Below, piece by piece: positions 52,106 through 60,869 of a stretch of DNA of 64,000 bases. The notes under the pieces are model-generated. The model was not told the origin of the DNA and did no database searches. It worked only from the letters and a program-made list of their open reading frames with translations. Position numbers and translations under genes: made by a program. Every line of letters starts with the position of its first letter. The stretch's first letter is position 1. The DNA lies in the NCBI GenBank assembly GCA_050290245.1, contig JBNKHH010000083.1:10290-74289 (forward strand). The letters run 5' to 3'. This DNA comes from JBNKHH01 sp050290245 (GTDB lineage Bacteria; Pseudomonadota; Alphaproteobacteria; Rhodobacterales; Rhodobacteraceae).

Positions 52106-53940
52106 TACGACGTGCCGGTGAATTTATCGATCCGTTTATCCCTGCTGAAGGTCCGCCGCCGCAAACTCTGGTTTCGTTCATTCGCTGGGGCCTGCGTGGG
52201 TCATTCCCTGTTCTGGGGTTGGCGGCATTGATATCGGTGGCTGCGGGGGCGATCGAGGTTGTGACGGCCTTGTTGCTGGGCCGTGTGATCGACACGGCTG
52301 TTGACTCCTCACCAGAGACCTATTTCGATGAAAATGCGATGGTACTGGTCGCGGCCTTGGGGTTCTTTCTGGTCTTGCGCCCGTTCGTCCTGGGCGTCGG
52401 GTCGATGATGAATTCGGTCGTGGTTTCAAGCAACGTCAACCCGATGGTGCTGTCACGACTCCACCGCTGGACTCTTGGGCAGGCCGTCACGTTTTTCGAC
52501 AACGATTTTGCCGGGCGGATTGCGCAGAAACAGCTTCAGACGTCGCGTGCGCTCACGGATGCTACGGCAGAAGTCATCAACGTGGTCTTCTTTGCCTTGG
52601 CGTCGCTGGTTGGTTCGACGCTCTTGCTGACGACGATCGATTGGCGCGTAGCGATATGCCTGGGCGTCTGGCTTTGTCTTTATGGCTTGCTGATCAGCTG
52701 GTTTGTGCCGCGCATTCGGGTTCGCAGCAAGGCGCGGGCGGCGGCGCGTGCCATGGTCAGCGGACAGGTTGTCGACACGATTACCAACATCAAGACGGTC
52801 AAGCTCTTCGCTCATGCGGATTTCGAGGAAAGCGCTGCATTGGGTGCGATCCGGACGTTTCGCGAAAAGGCGTTGGATTGGAGCGTTGTCGCGGCCAGTT
52901 TCCGGTTCCTCCTGATGACGCTTGCGGGAGTGCTGCCAGTGCTTTTGATTGGCGGCACCCTGTGGCTTTGGTCCCTTGGCATCGCATCGCCCGGCGATAT
53001 TGCGGCCGCTGGCGCGGTTTCGATTCGGTTGGCGCAGATGACGGGATGGGTCAGCCATACGTTGATGGCTATCTATGGTAATGTGGGTGAAGTCGAGGAC
53101 GGTATGCGCACGCCAACGCCGTATTGGACGCTGGTCGATGCCGCAGATGCGGTCGAGTTGGTCATGACGGAACCTCGGATCGTTTTTGACAACGTCAGCT
53201 TTGCTTATGGGCGACAGGCAGGCGGTGTGCAGGGGATTAATCTCGACATTGCGCCGGGCGAGAAGATCGGACTGGTTGGAGCATCGGGTGCGGGCAAGTC
53301 GACCTTGGTGTCTGTTCTTCTGCGCCTTTATGACGTCGAGGGTGGGCGAGTCATGGTCAGTGGCCAGGACGTGCGTGACGTGACCCAGGAGAGTCTTCGA
53401 AGACAGATAGGGATGGTCACGCAGGAGACCGGCATGTTCAATCGTTCGGTGCGCGACAATATTCTTTTCGGACGAACTGATGCCAGCGACGACGAAATCA
53501 TTGATGCGGCACGCCGCGCCGAGGCACATGAATTTATTCTGGGTCTGGAAGACCATGCCGGCCGGAAAGGCTATGACGCGCATCTGGGCGAGCGCGGAGT
53601 CAGACTATCAGGTGGTCAGCGTCAACGTATCGCCCTTGCGCGGGCAATACTGAAAGATGCCCCAATTCTGGTTCTGGACGAGGCGACCAGCGCCCTGGAT
53701 TCGGAAGTCGAGGCGTCGATCCAGGCAGCGTTGGAGACACTGATGGTCGGAAAGACCGTCCTCGCAATTGCCCACCGGCTGTCGACGATTTCCCAGATGG
53801 ACAGGATTGTCGTTCTTGACGACGGCCAGATCGTGGAGACCGGCACGCATACCGAGCTTTTGGCGCGCGGTGGAGTTTATGCCAAGTTCTGGGACCACCA
53901 GTCAGGCGGGTTCTTCAGGACTGAAGAGGCTGCTGAATAG
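52102..53940 (+). CDS. ABC exporter half-transporter (permease-ATPase) 2
   Basis: The 612-residue partner of the preceding gene and a close paralog, with the same order of membrane part and ATPase. Walker A is Gly-Ala-Ser-Gly-Ala-Gly-Lys-Ser-Thr, signature Leu-Ser-Gly-Gly-Gln-Arg-Gln, Walker B Ile-Leu-Val-Leu-Asp-Glu-Ala-Thr-Ser. Like the first half it keeps canonical catalytic residues, so neither ATPase site is obviously degenerate. The RNA methyltransferase starts at the next base, making a three-gene unit. Confidence 0.93.
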   Translation: MIRRAGEFIDPFIPAEGPPPQTLVSFIRWGLRGSFPVLGLAALISVAAGAIEVVTALLLGRVIDTAVDSSPETYFDENAMVLVAALGFFLVLRPFVLGVGSMMNSVVVSSNVNPMVLSRLHRWTLGQAVTFFDNDFAGRIAQKQLQTSRALTDATAEVINVVFFALASLVGSTLLLTTIDWRVAICLGVWLCLYGLLISWFVPRIRVRSKARAAARAMVSGQVVDTITNIKTVKLFAHADFEESAALGAIRTFREKALDWSVVAASFRFLLMTLAGVLPVLLIGGTLWLWSLGIASPGDIAAAGAVSIRLAQMTGWVSHTLMAIYGNVGEVEDGMRTPTPYWTLVDAADAVELVMTEPRIVFDNVSFAYGRQAGGVQGINLDIAPGEKIGLVGASGAGKSTLVSVLLRLYDVEGGRVMVSGQDVRDVTQESLRRQIGMVTQETGMFNRSVRDNILFGRTDASDDEIIDAARRAEAHEFILGLEDHAGRKGYDAHLGERGVRLSGGQRQRIALARAILKDAPILVLDEATSALDSEVEASIQAALETLMVGKTVLAIAHRLSTISQMDRIVVLDDGQIVETGTHTELLARGGVYAKFWDHQSGGFFRTEEAAE

Positions 53941-55158
53941 ATGCAGGTTGAGATTGAACGCCTCGGGCATCTAGGTGACGGCATCGCCGCGGGACCCGTC
54001 TATGTGGCGCGGACGCTTCCAGGTGAGATCGTCGAAGGCGAGGTCGAGGGCGATCGGATCGTTTCGCCACGGATCTTGAAGGCTTCGCCCGAGCGCGTTT
54101 CGGCACCATGTCGTCATTACCGCGGATGCGGCGGGTGTGCGCTGCAACATGCGCGAGATGAATTTGTCTCGGAATGGAAGATCGGTGTCGTTCGTGCAGC
54201 TCTCGACGCAGTCGGACTGCAAGCCCCGGTGCGCAATATCCATACGTCGCCTTCGCAATCGAGACGGCGCGCGACATTTTCGGGACGGCGCACGAAATCT
54301 GGCGCTACCGTCGGTTTCCACGCTCCGGCCAGCGATGTCATTCGCGATGTGCCCGACTGCCTTTTGGTGCGTCCGGCCCTGCGCGGTGTCATGCCTTTCC
54401 TTTCCGAGCTGGTCTCACTCGGAGGCAGCAGGAAGGGCGAGGTACGTATGACCGTGACCGAGACCGATGGCGGCATGGATGTCGCCGTAACCGGGGGCAA
54501 GCCTCTGGAGATCGGTCTGAGCGTCGAATTGAGCAGGCTCGCCGAAGAAGCCGGATTCGCCAGGATCACATGGGACGGGGAGTTGGTTGCGATGTCGCGC
54601 GCGCCCGCCGTCTTCTTCGGTCGCACAAGGGTTACGCCACCGCCGGGCAGTTTCCTTCAAGCGACCGAGCAAGGACAGGCGGCGTTGGTTGGCGGCGTCC
54701 AAGCGGCATTGGAAAATGCACGAGGGCCAATCCTAGATCTGTTTGCCGGTTGCGGTACATTTGCGCTGCCCATTGCTGAGACCCGACCCGTGCATGCGGT
54801 CGAGGGCGATGCGGAGATGCTCGCGGCGTTGAGTGAGGGGTGGCGATACGGGCAGGGGCTGCAGGCGGTCTCGACGGAAACGCGCGATCTGTTCCGCCGC
54901 CCCCTGACACCTGATGAAATAAATCGCTTTGGCGGCGTGGTCATCGACCCGCCGCGAGCCGGGGCTGAGCGACAGGTCGTTGAAATAGCAGCGTCCAAAA
55001 TTGAGTGCATCGCTTTTGTTTCGTGTAATCCGGTGACCTTTGCGCGTGACGTCGCGATTTTGGCCGGGGCAGGATTCACCTTGGCTTGGCTGGATGTCGT
55101 GGATCAATTTCGTTGGTCCACTCATGTCGAGATTGTCGCTATGTTGCAGCGGCGATAG
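53941..55158 (+). CDS. TrmA/RlmD-family RNA methyltransferase
   Basis: An iron-sulfur 5-methyluridine-type RNA methyltransferase of 405 residues. An N-terminal TRAM domain (about 1-55) precedes the cluster ligands Cys-Arg-His-Tyr-Arg-Gly-Cys-Gly-Gly-Cys (about 59-68) and a later Cys. The SAM loop is Leu-Asp-Leu-Phe-Ala-Gly-Cys-Gly-Thr-Phe. The catalytic cysteine is in Val-Ser-Cys-Asn-Pro-Val-Thr-Phe-Ala-Arg-Asp. Whether it methylates 23S rRNA or tRNA is not shown. It starts one base after the ABC gene ends. Confidence 0.9.
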   Translation: MQVEIERLGHLGDGIAAGPVYVARTLPGEIVEGEVEGDRIVSPRILKASPERVSAPCRHYRGCGGCALQHARDEFVSEWKIGVVRAALDAVGLQAPVRNIHTSPSQSRRRATFSGRRTKSGATVGFHAPASDVIRDVPDCLLVRPALRGVMPFLSELVSLGGSRKGEVRMTVTETDGGMDVAVTGGKPLEIGLSVELSRLAEEAGFARITWDGELVAMSRAPAVFFGRTRVTPPPGSFLQATEQGQAALVGGVQAALENARGPILDLFAGCGTFALPIAETRPVHAVEGDAEMLAALSEGWRYGQGLQAVSTETRDLFRRPLTPDEINRFGGVVIDPPRAGAERQVVEIAASKIECIAFVSCNPVTFARDVAILAGAGFTLAWLDVVDQFRWSTHVEIVAMLQRR

Positions 55159-55218
55159 GGGATTCACCGGTCTGCAATATTGCTGTAGTCTTGCGTTCAA
55201 ATATTGGCGGATCGGGCA

Positions 55219-55719
55219 ATGTTTCGGGCGATCATAAAAGCAATCGTATTCGGGGCGGTCATGATTTCACTGACCGGCTGCTCCTCCAAGTTCAAAACCT
55301 ATGACGGGCCCGAGGTCACACGCGTTGCCGTATTCAAAAGCCAGCGCCGGATGTATCTGTTGCACGGCAAAACGGTCCTGAAGTCGTACAGGATTGAACT
55401 TGGTTTTGCTCCGATCGGTGACAAGATGATTGAAGGCGACGGCAAGACGCCGGAAGGCTTTTACATGATCGACCGGCGCAATCCAGACAGCGAGTTCCAT
55501 CTTTCGGTTGGCATCAACTATCCGACGCCGCGCGACATCGCCGAAGCCAAGGCGCTGGGAAAAGAACCGGGCGGCGACATCTTTATTCACGGTCAGGGGA
55601 ATCCGGTCAGCCGTCTTCGCGCCGACTGGACCTTTGGTTGCATAGCGGTCACCAACCGCGAGATCGAAGAGATCTATGCGATGGTCCGGAATGGAACCCC
55701 GATCGCGATCTACAAGTGA
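55219..55719 (+). CDS. L,D-transpeptidase lipoprotein (YkuD domain) 1
   Basis: A 166-residue lipoprotein with lipobox Leu-Thr-Gly-Cys (Cys about residue 20). The YkuD domain has Pro-Glu-Gly-Phe-Tyr and catalytic His in Ile-His-Gly-Gln-Gly-Asn, and the nucleophile Cys in Trp-Thr-Phe-Gly-Cys-Ile-Ala-Val. It would form 3-3 crosslinks in peptidoglycan or attach proteins. Start: ATG 55219; a TTG at 55204 is a possible alternative. Its TGA stop abuts the convergent CAP gene's stop. Confidence 0.87.
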   Translation: MFRAIIKAIVFGAVMISLTGCSSKFKTYDGPEVTRVAVFKSQRRMYLLHGKTVLKSYRIELGFAPIGDKMIEGDGKTPEGFYMIDRRNPDSEFHLSVGINYPTPRDIAEAKALGKEPGGDIFIHGQGNPVSRLRADWTFGCIAVTNREIEEIYAMVRNGTPIAIYK

Positions 55720-56253
55720 TCAGACGCCTGGTTGTGCTCTGCGCGGCTGTCCGATGACCAGAGTCCACCAAATTTTGCCGGACGCCTCTTGATGCCAGGC
55801 AAATCCCATTTCGCGCGCCCGTGGATCCAATATGACTTCGCGGGTCTCTGGAACCTCCATCCATGCGGATAGCGTTTCAAGCTCGGTTTCGTAGGTCTCC
55901 GAGATGTTTTCTCCGATGAGTTTGCCAGTGTAGCCGACACGGGCCACCCTATCCAATGGGCTTGAGCCGTCTGAACCAAAGTGCCAGGGGCGGTTCTGGA
56001 CGGACATATCCTGCGAATGGGTCTTGGCGGCTGCCGTAAGCTCAGAATTCAGCGCGACCGGGGCCGCGCCTCGGGCCTGTCGCAGAGCATTGATCGAGTC
56101 CAACATGCGGAACTGAATCTCGGCCGTGTCGCCCGAACCGATCCGATATACAGTAGGCAGTGGACGCCCATCAGGTCCGAACCTTGGTTCCGGGGTTGAA
56201 CACGCGCTCAGTCCAAAAACCACAGCGAAAAAAAGGACCAGAATTCGATACAT
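55720..56253 (-). CDS. CAP/SCP-domain lipoprotein
   Basis: A 177-residue predicted lipoprotein (lipobox Leu-Ser-Ala-Cys, about residue 18). The CAP domain is seen as Ile-Asn-Ala-Leu-Arg, Ala-Lys-Thr-His-Ser-Gln-Asp-Met, Gly-Glu-Asn-Ile-Ser and Trp-Trp-Thr-Leu-Val-Ile-Gly. Bacterial CAP proteins are extracellular or periplasmic with unclear functions. The stop is next to the L,D-transpeptidase stop, TGATCA on the plus strand. Confidence 0.85.
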   Translation of the reverse strand: MYRILVLFFAVVFGLSACSTPEPRFGPDGRPLPTVYRIGSGDTAEIQFRMLDSINALRQARGAAPVALNSELTAAAKTHSQDMSVQNRPWHFGSDGSSPLDRVARVGYTGKLIGENISETYETELETLSAWMEVPETREVILDPRAREMGFAWHQEASGKIWWTLVIGQPRRAQPGV

Positions 56254-56420
56254 GGTGCGTCTGCCTATTGCCTGCCTGGGTTCGTCCTTACAGGCAAGTT
56301 GACGGCTGTTCAAACCTTACAACCACGATATCGGCAATCTAGCGCTTCTTTGATTTGCGGCGGCGAATGAGTCGGCGTATGTTGCTGTTCGAGCAAAAAA
56401 CAACAGTATTGGACGCAGGT

Positions 56421-57008
56421 ATGTCTCGTACCCCCTTAATGAACTTGAATCGCCGGAGTTTTCTGGCTGGTTCGGCAGCCGTGGCCGCGGCGCCGGCGAT
56501 CGCACAGGACGATGTAGAATACCGCGATCAGGTTTCACATTCTGTTCGCCGCAATGCGTCAAGTTTCCGTGCACTGGATTGGGAGCCCTATTTCGACAAC
56601 ACCCGCAACGGTGCAATTCTTGTCGATATTTCTTCGCGCGCCTTGCATTTCTGGAATTCATCCACGGACACGTACAAGCTTTACCCGACGAGCGTTCCGA
56701 TCAGCGAGGATTTGACGCGCCGCGGGCGTACAAAGATCGTGCGGAAGGTCGAGGGTCCCGAATGGCGCCCGACACCGGCCATGAAAAAACGCAATCCCGA
56801 GTGGCCGGACTATGTTGGTCCCGGACCGGACAATCCGCTTGGAACGCACGCGATGTATCTGAGCTGGACCTACTATCGCATTCACGGCACGCACGACACG
56901 CGCAAGATCGGTCGGCGGTCATCGAATGGCTGCATCGGTCTTTATAATGAGCATATCGCCGAGCTTTTCAGCATGAGCAGCGTCGGAACGCAGGTGCTCG
57001 TCATTTAA
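56421..57008 (+). CDS. Tat-exported L,D-transpeptidase (YkuD domain) 2
   Basis: A 195-residue protein with a twin-arginine signal (Asn-Leu-Asn-Arg-Arg-Ser-Phe-Leu-Ala-Gly). The YkuD domain has Thr-Tyr-Tyr-Arg-Ile-His-Gly-Thr-His and the nucleophile Cys in Ser-Ser-Asn-Gly-Cys-Ile-Gly-Leu. It would crosslink peptidoglycan in the periplasm. Start 56421 has GCAGG upstream; an earlier in-frame ATG at 56355 is possible. A strong terminator follows. Confidence 0.87.
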   Translation: MSRTPLMNLNRRSFLAGSAAVAAAPAIAQDDVEYRDQVSHSVRRNASSFRALDWEPYFDNTRNGAILVDISSRALHFWNSSTDTYKLYPTSVPISEDLTRRGRTKIVRKVEGPEWRPTPAMKKRNPEWPDYVGPGPDNPLGTHAMYLSWTYYRIHGTHDTRKIGRRSSNGCIGLYNEHIAELFSMSSVGTQVLVI

Positions 57009-57033
57009 GTCCGACTTCAATTCGTGCTTGAAG

Positions 57034-57061
57034 ACGCCGCCCGATCCGGGGCGGCGTTTTC
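57034..57061 (+). terminator. Rho-independent terminator after L,D-transpeptidase 2
   Basis: CGCCGCCC (57035-57042) pairs with GGGCGGCG (57049-57056) around a short loop, followed by TTTTC. It overlaps the end of the convergent hemH. Confidence 0.85.
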
Positions 57062-58145
57062 ATTTGATCCAGCCCGCGAGGCTGTCGTCGATTGCTTCGC
57101 TCAGTGCCGAGATATGTGCGGCGTCGTCATTCAGGCATGGGATGTAGGTGAAGCTTTCTCCTCCGGCGTGCTCGAAACTTTCGCGGATCTCTTCGTTGAT
57201 CTCTTCCAGCGTTTCGATGCAGTCGGCCGAGAATGCGGGGGCGATCACGGCGATCCGTTTCTTGCCTGCCTCGGCTAGGCGCGCGACCTCTTCCACAGTG
57301 TAGGGTCGCAGCCATTCTTCTGGTCCGAAGACCGATTGGAACGTCGAGGTAATGGCATCGTCTTTCCAGCCAAGGCGTTCTTTGAGGAGCCGCGTCGTTT
57401 TCTGACACTGGCAGTGGTAGGGATCACCACTCATCAGATAGCGTTGCGGCATGCCATGATAGGAACACACAAGGATATCGGGCTTGTGTTCCATTGCGGA
57501 ATAGGCGCGCTCGACGGACTGAGCCAGGGCGTCGATGTAGGACGGACGATCGAAATAGGCGGGAACCGTTCTTGCATCCGGCTGCCACTTTTCGTCCATG
57601 AGCGCGCGGAAGAACGCATCGTTCGCCGTCGCCGTAGTTGCCCCTGCGTATTGGGGATAGAGCGGGAAGAACAGGATTCTGCGGCAGCCCTGTTCGACCA
57701 TGTTCCTGACCTTGGACTTGGTCGATGGATTTCCATAGCGCATGCAGAAATCGACGATAACGGTGTCGCCGTATCTGTCATGCAGGGTCTTGCGCAGGGC
57801 TTCGGTCTGGTCCCGTGTGATGGTCATGAGAGGGCTTTCGCCCTTTTCTTCGTTCCAGATGGACTTGTAGGCTGCGCCGGACGTGAAAGGGCGTTTCGAC
57901 AGGATGATGAGCTGCAAGAGCGGCTGCCATTTCCAACGGGGGTAGTCGATAACGCGCTGATCCGACAGGAACTCGTTCAGGTAGCGGCGCATGGACCAGT
58001 AGTCATAACCGTCCGGGGTTCCAAGATTCGCCAGGAGGACACCAATCTTCTCCGGTTTTATCGGCGGATGGTCGGCGGGCAAGCGGCTGGCCTGGGTTTC
58101 GTCCTGCATTCCTAGGGTTCCTGCGATTGATGTGACCAGCGACAT
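57060..58145 (-). CDS. hemH: Ferrochelatase
   Basis: It inserts iron into protoporphyrin IX to finish haem. The 361 residues contain Leu-Leu-Ala-Asn-Leu-Gly-Thr-Pro near 37-44, Arg-Tyr-Gly-Asn-Pro near 145, Ser-Tyr-His-Gly-Met-Pro (catalytic His, about 222-227), and the late Cys-Ile-Glu-Thr-Leu-Glu-Glu. Tyr-His-Cys-Gln-Cys-Gln-Lys-Thr adds extra cysteines. An inner start at Met-Gln-Asp is possible (58109). It acts after HemJ, also encoded here. Confidence 0.93.
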   Translation of the reverse strand: MSLVTSIAGTLGMQDETQASRLPADHPPIKPEKIGVLLANLGTPDGYDYWSMRRYLNEFLSDQRVIDYPRWKWQPLLQLIILSKRPFTSGAAYKSIWNEEKGESPLMTITRDQTEALRKTLHDRYGDTVIVDFCMRYGNPSTKSKVRNMVEQGCRRILFFPLYPQYAGATTATANDAFFRALMDEKWQPDARTVPAYFDRPSYIDALAQSVERAYSAMEHKPDILVCSYHGMPQRYLMSGDPYHCQCQKTTRLLKERLGWKDDAITSTFQSVFGPEEWLRPYTVEEVARLAEAGKKRIAVIAPAFSADCIETLEEINEEIRESFEHAGGESFTYIPCLNDDAAHISALSEAIDDSLAGWIK

Positions 58146-58184
58146 AGCCGGATATCCAGTCAGGTCAACGCGACATGGTCGCGG

Positions 58185-59003
58185 TTATTCTTGGGACGCG
58201 ATTTCGTCGACACCCAGGACATCGGCGAGCCGGTGCTGCGCCGATCCGGGCGCGAGAGGCTTTTGTTGAGTCTCAGATGGCGCCCAGCCCGTTAGGAACA
58301 CCAGCTCGAAGGTGGCCAAAAGATAGCCTTCGGCGTCGCGGAAATTCTCGCGATAGATCCCTTCGGTGAGCTTGAACAGATTTCGGTGCGGTATTGACTT
58401 GTGCCGCGCTGCCAGCGCGTTGGTCTCGCCCATGCCGCGAAGATCGCGAAACAGACCTGCGAGGTCGCGATAGCGCACCGTGATCTTCCGGCTGTCCGCT
58501 ACGGGAAGTGCCAATCCGGCGCGTTGGACAAGCCCGCCAAGATCGCGGAGGTCGCCCATTGGCAGCACGCGGGGAGACAACCCGCCAGTCAGGCGCGCTT
58601 CTGCCTCAGCCAAAGAGGCTCGAAGTTCCTGCAACGTTTCGCCCGCAAACATGACGCCAAGGAACATCCCGTCAGGCACAAGTGCAAGCCGGGACTGGAC
58701 CATCTGGCCTACGGGGTCGTCTGCCCAGTGAAGTCCGAAGGCATGCACCACGAGGTCCCGATCTTGGGGAAGGTCGAGATGGTCGCTGTCAGCAACGGTT
58801 GGAGCCGTTGGAAACATCTCGCTCAGTGGCGGTGAGACGTGGCCGACGAGCACGGGTGCATTAAATGCTTTGTTAACCTCGCTCAGTCTTTCTTTGATTT
58901 CGAAACATGCTTCGTCATGCAGGAAATAGGCTGGCTGCCGGGTGGCACGAGCACGGTGCTTCAAAAGCGCTGAACGATCAGTGAGTCTGGTGTTGACGGT
59001 CAT
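58185..59003 (-). CDS. NDUFAF5/BioC-like methyltransferase homolog with degenerate SAM loop
   Basis: A 272-residue protein resembling the class I methyltransferase branch of BioC and the mitochondrial complex I factor NDUFAF5. Recognisable parts: Val-Val-His-Ala-Phe-Gly-Leu-His-Trp-Ala-Asp-Asp, Ala-Leu-Val-Pro-Asp-Gly-Met-Phe-Leu, and Phe-Glu-Leu-Val-Phe-Leu-Thr-Gly-Trp-Ala-Pro near the end. The usual Gly-rich SAM loop (Asp-Val-Gly-Cys-Gly) is replaced by Val-Leu-Val-Gly-His-Val-Ser, so SAM binding is doubtful. It is divergent from comF, a frequent arrangement in alphaproteobacteria by recollection. Confidence 0.78.
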   Translation of the reverse strand: MTVNTRLTDRSALLKHRARATRQPAYFLHDEACFEIKERLSEVNKAFNAPVLVGHVSPPLSEMFPTAPTVADSDHLDLPQDRDLVVHAFGLHWADDPVGQMVQSRLALVPDGMFLGVMFAGETLQELRASLAEAEARLTGGLSPRVLPMGDLRDLGGLVQRAGLALPVADSRKITVRYRDLAGLFRDLRGMGETNALAARHKSIPHRNLFKLTEGIYRENFRDAEGYLLATFELVFLTGWAPSETQQKPLAPGSAQHRLADVLGVDEIASQE

Positions 59004-59026
59004 GGCCTGGCGGAAGGTAAGGTTCC

Positions 59027-59749
59027 ATGCGGGGAATGCAACGCGCGATATCTTGGATTTATCCGCCCCAGTGCCCCATCTGCGCGGGCTTTGTCGAAGA
59101 ACAGGGCGGGCTTTGTCCCGACTGTTGGCGCCAGACTCCGTTTCTGGCAGGCCTTGTCTGTCACGCTTGCGGATGCGTACTTCCGGGTCAAAGCGAGGGA
59201 GCGGAGTTCTGCGATGATTGCTTGTCTACACCACGTCCATGGCAAGCCGGACGTGCCGCTGTGGCGTATCGGGACTATGGGCGGCGCATTGTCCTGTCGT
59301 TGAAACACGGTGACAGACCGGAACTTGCCAAGCCCGCGGCCGAATGGATGTGGAAAGCCGGACGTTCGATCCTGCCTGACACGGCTTTGCTGGTCCCTGT
59401 TCCCGTACACTGGAGCCGGCTGTTAAGGCGCCGGTACAATCAATCAGCCGAATTGGCGCGGTTCTTGGGGCAGGTTTCAGGCCTGTCCGTTCTACCGGAT
59501 GCCTTGATACGGGTCCGCCGCACCCAGGTTCAGGATCGAATGACCGTCGAGGAACGGCAGCGCAACATGGCAGGCGCGATCACGGTGAAACAATCCCGAG
59601 CTGCGGCGATCTGCGGGGAGGATATCTGCTTGGTCGACGACGTCATGACTTCGGGCGCAACCCTGACAGCCTGCTCCGATGCGCTCCATTCCCGTGGTGC
59701 AGGGCGGGTTTTCATTCTGGTGCTGGCAAGAGCCGAAAAAAATTCCTAA
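59027..59749 (+). CDS. ComF-family phosphoribosyltransferase
   Basis: A 240-residue ComF protein. The N-terminal zinc ribbon shows Cys-Pro-Ile-Cys, Cys-Pro-Asp-Cys, Cys-His-Ala-Cys and Cys-Asp-Asp-Cys pairs (about 16-66). The PRPP loop Leu-Val-Asp-Asp-Val-Met-Thr-Ser-Gly-Ala-Thr is near 205-215. ComF homologs are competence-related or uncharacterised phosphoribosyltransferases. First of the comF-grx-nitrilase-marR run. A start at the second Met (59036) is also possible. Confidence 0.88.
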   Translation: MRGMQRAISWIYPPQCPICAGFVEEQGGLCPDCWRQTPFLAGLVCHACGCVLPGQSEGAEFCDDCLSTPRPWQAGRAAVAYRDYGRRIVLSLKHGDRPELAKPAAEWMWKAGRSILPDTALLVPVPVHWSRLLRRRYNQSAELARFLGQVSGLSVLPDALIRVRRTQVQDRMTVEERQRNMAGAITVKQSRAAAICGEDICLVDDVMTSGATLTACSDALHSRGAGRVFILVLARAEKNS

Positions 59750-59778
59750 ATACTGGCTCTAACGAAGGATCGGAACCG

Positions 59779-60036
59779 ATGAAGAGTATCGAGATCTATA
59801 CCACTCCTACCTGCGGGTACTGCCACGCTGCCAAGCGATTGCTGATGGCAAAAGGCGCGAGCTATCTGGAAATCGACATTCGGCTCGAGCCAGAGCGTCG
59901 CCAGGAGATGTTGCAGCGCGCAAACGGCCGGTACACGGTGCCGCAGATATTCATCGGGGATCTGCATGTTGGTGGTTTTGACGATCTGCGGGCGCTCGAG
60001 ATGGCGGGAAAGCTCGATCCGATCCTGGCGGCTTGA
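59779..60036 (+). CDS. grxC: Glutaredoxin 3
   Basis: An 85-residue dithiol glutaredoxin. The active site Cys-Gly-Tyr-Cys (residues 12-15), Thr-Val-Pro-Gln-Ile-Phe-Ile-Gly, and Gly-Gly-Phe-Asp-Asp-Leu are typical. It reduces protein disulfides with glutathione. The stop overlaps the nitrilase start (TGATG). Confidence 0.94.
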   Translation: MKSIEIYTTPTCGYCHAAKRLLMAKGASYLEIDIRLEPERRQEMLQRANGRYTVPQIFIGDLHVGGFDDLRALEMAGKLDPILAA

Positions 60037-60869
60037 TGCGCGTCGGGCTGGTTCAGTTTTGTGCCTCGGATGATCCGGCAGCAAATCTGACAGCTGTTAC
60101 ACCGCTGATCCGCGAGGCCGCCGTACAGGGGGCGGAACTCATCCTGACCCCAGAGGTGACCAACTGCGTTTCCGCCAGCCGCACGCGACAGAACGAAGTT
60201 TTGCGAAGCGAGAATGACGACCTGACGTTGGCAGGCCTTCGCAGCGAGGCGGCCCGGTTGGGCGTGTGGTTGTTGATCGGGTCACTGGCCTTGAAGCAGT
60301 CTGAAGATGACAAGTTCGTAAATCGCTCGTTCATGGTCGCGCCCGACGGTGAGGTCGTGGCGACATACGACAAGATTCACATGTTCGACGTTGCGATTTC
60401 GGAAGAGGAAACTTACCGCGAAAGCGACGGCTATCGGCCCGGTGACCGAGCCGTCGTCACAAATGTCTCCGGCGTGCCGGTCGGTTTGACGATCTGTTAC
60501 GACCTCAGGTTTCCCTACTTGTTTCGCGATTTGGCCAAAGCCGGGGCCAAGGTTCTCACGGTGCCATCGGCATTTTCGCCTGAAACAGGCAAAGCGCATT
60601 GGGAAATCCTGTTGCGGGCGCGGGCGATCGAGACAGGGAGTTTCATCCTCGCACCAGCGCAATGCGGGTCCCATCCAACGACATCTGGGCGGCCACGCAG
60701 CACCTACGGGCATTCTCTAGCCGTAGACCCCTGGGGGCGTGTTTTGTCGGACAGCGGCGATTTGCCCGGTGTGGCCTTGGTTGATCTGGACCTCGATCGG
60801 GTGGATGATGTGCGGCGACGGCTGCCGTCACTGAGACACGAGCGCACATACAAAATGCCTGATGCCTAA
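60036..60869 (+). CDS. Carbon-nitrogen hydrolase (Nit-type amidase)
   Basis: A 277-residue nitrilase-superfamily amidase. The catalytic Glu40 (Leu-Thr-Pro-Glu-Val), Lys near 113 (Tyr-Asp-Lys-Ile-His-Met-Phe-Asp) and Cys near 150 (Thr-Ile-Cys-Tyr-Asp-Leu-Arg-Phe-Pro) are visible. It is closest to the Nit1 deaminated-glutathione amidase group, a metabolite-repair enzyme, consistent with its place beside glutaredoxin. The exact substrate is not proved. Confidence 0.88.
   Translation: MRVGLVQFCASDDPAANLTAVTPLIREAAVQGAELILTPEVTNCVSASRTRQNEVLRSENDDLTLAGLRSEAARLGVWLLIGSLALKQSEDDKFVNRSFMVAPDGEVVATYDKIHMFDVAISEEETYRESDGYRPGDRAVVTNVSGVPVGLTICYDLRFPYLFRDLAKAGAKVLTVPSAFSPETGKAHWEILLRARAIETGSFILAPAQCGSHPTTSGRPRSTYGHSLAVDPWGRVLSDSGDLPGVALVDLDLDRVDDVRRRLPSLRHERTYKMPDA

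Noticed and set aside
58861..58876. TTAA-N8-TTAA resembling a CtrA box
   Set aside because: The spacer is eight, not seven, and it lies inside the coding sequence of the NDUFAF5-like gene.
59583..59592. GGTGAAACAA resembling half of a parS site
   Set aside because: Only one half-site matches; it is in comF coding sequence and lacks the palindromic partner.
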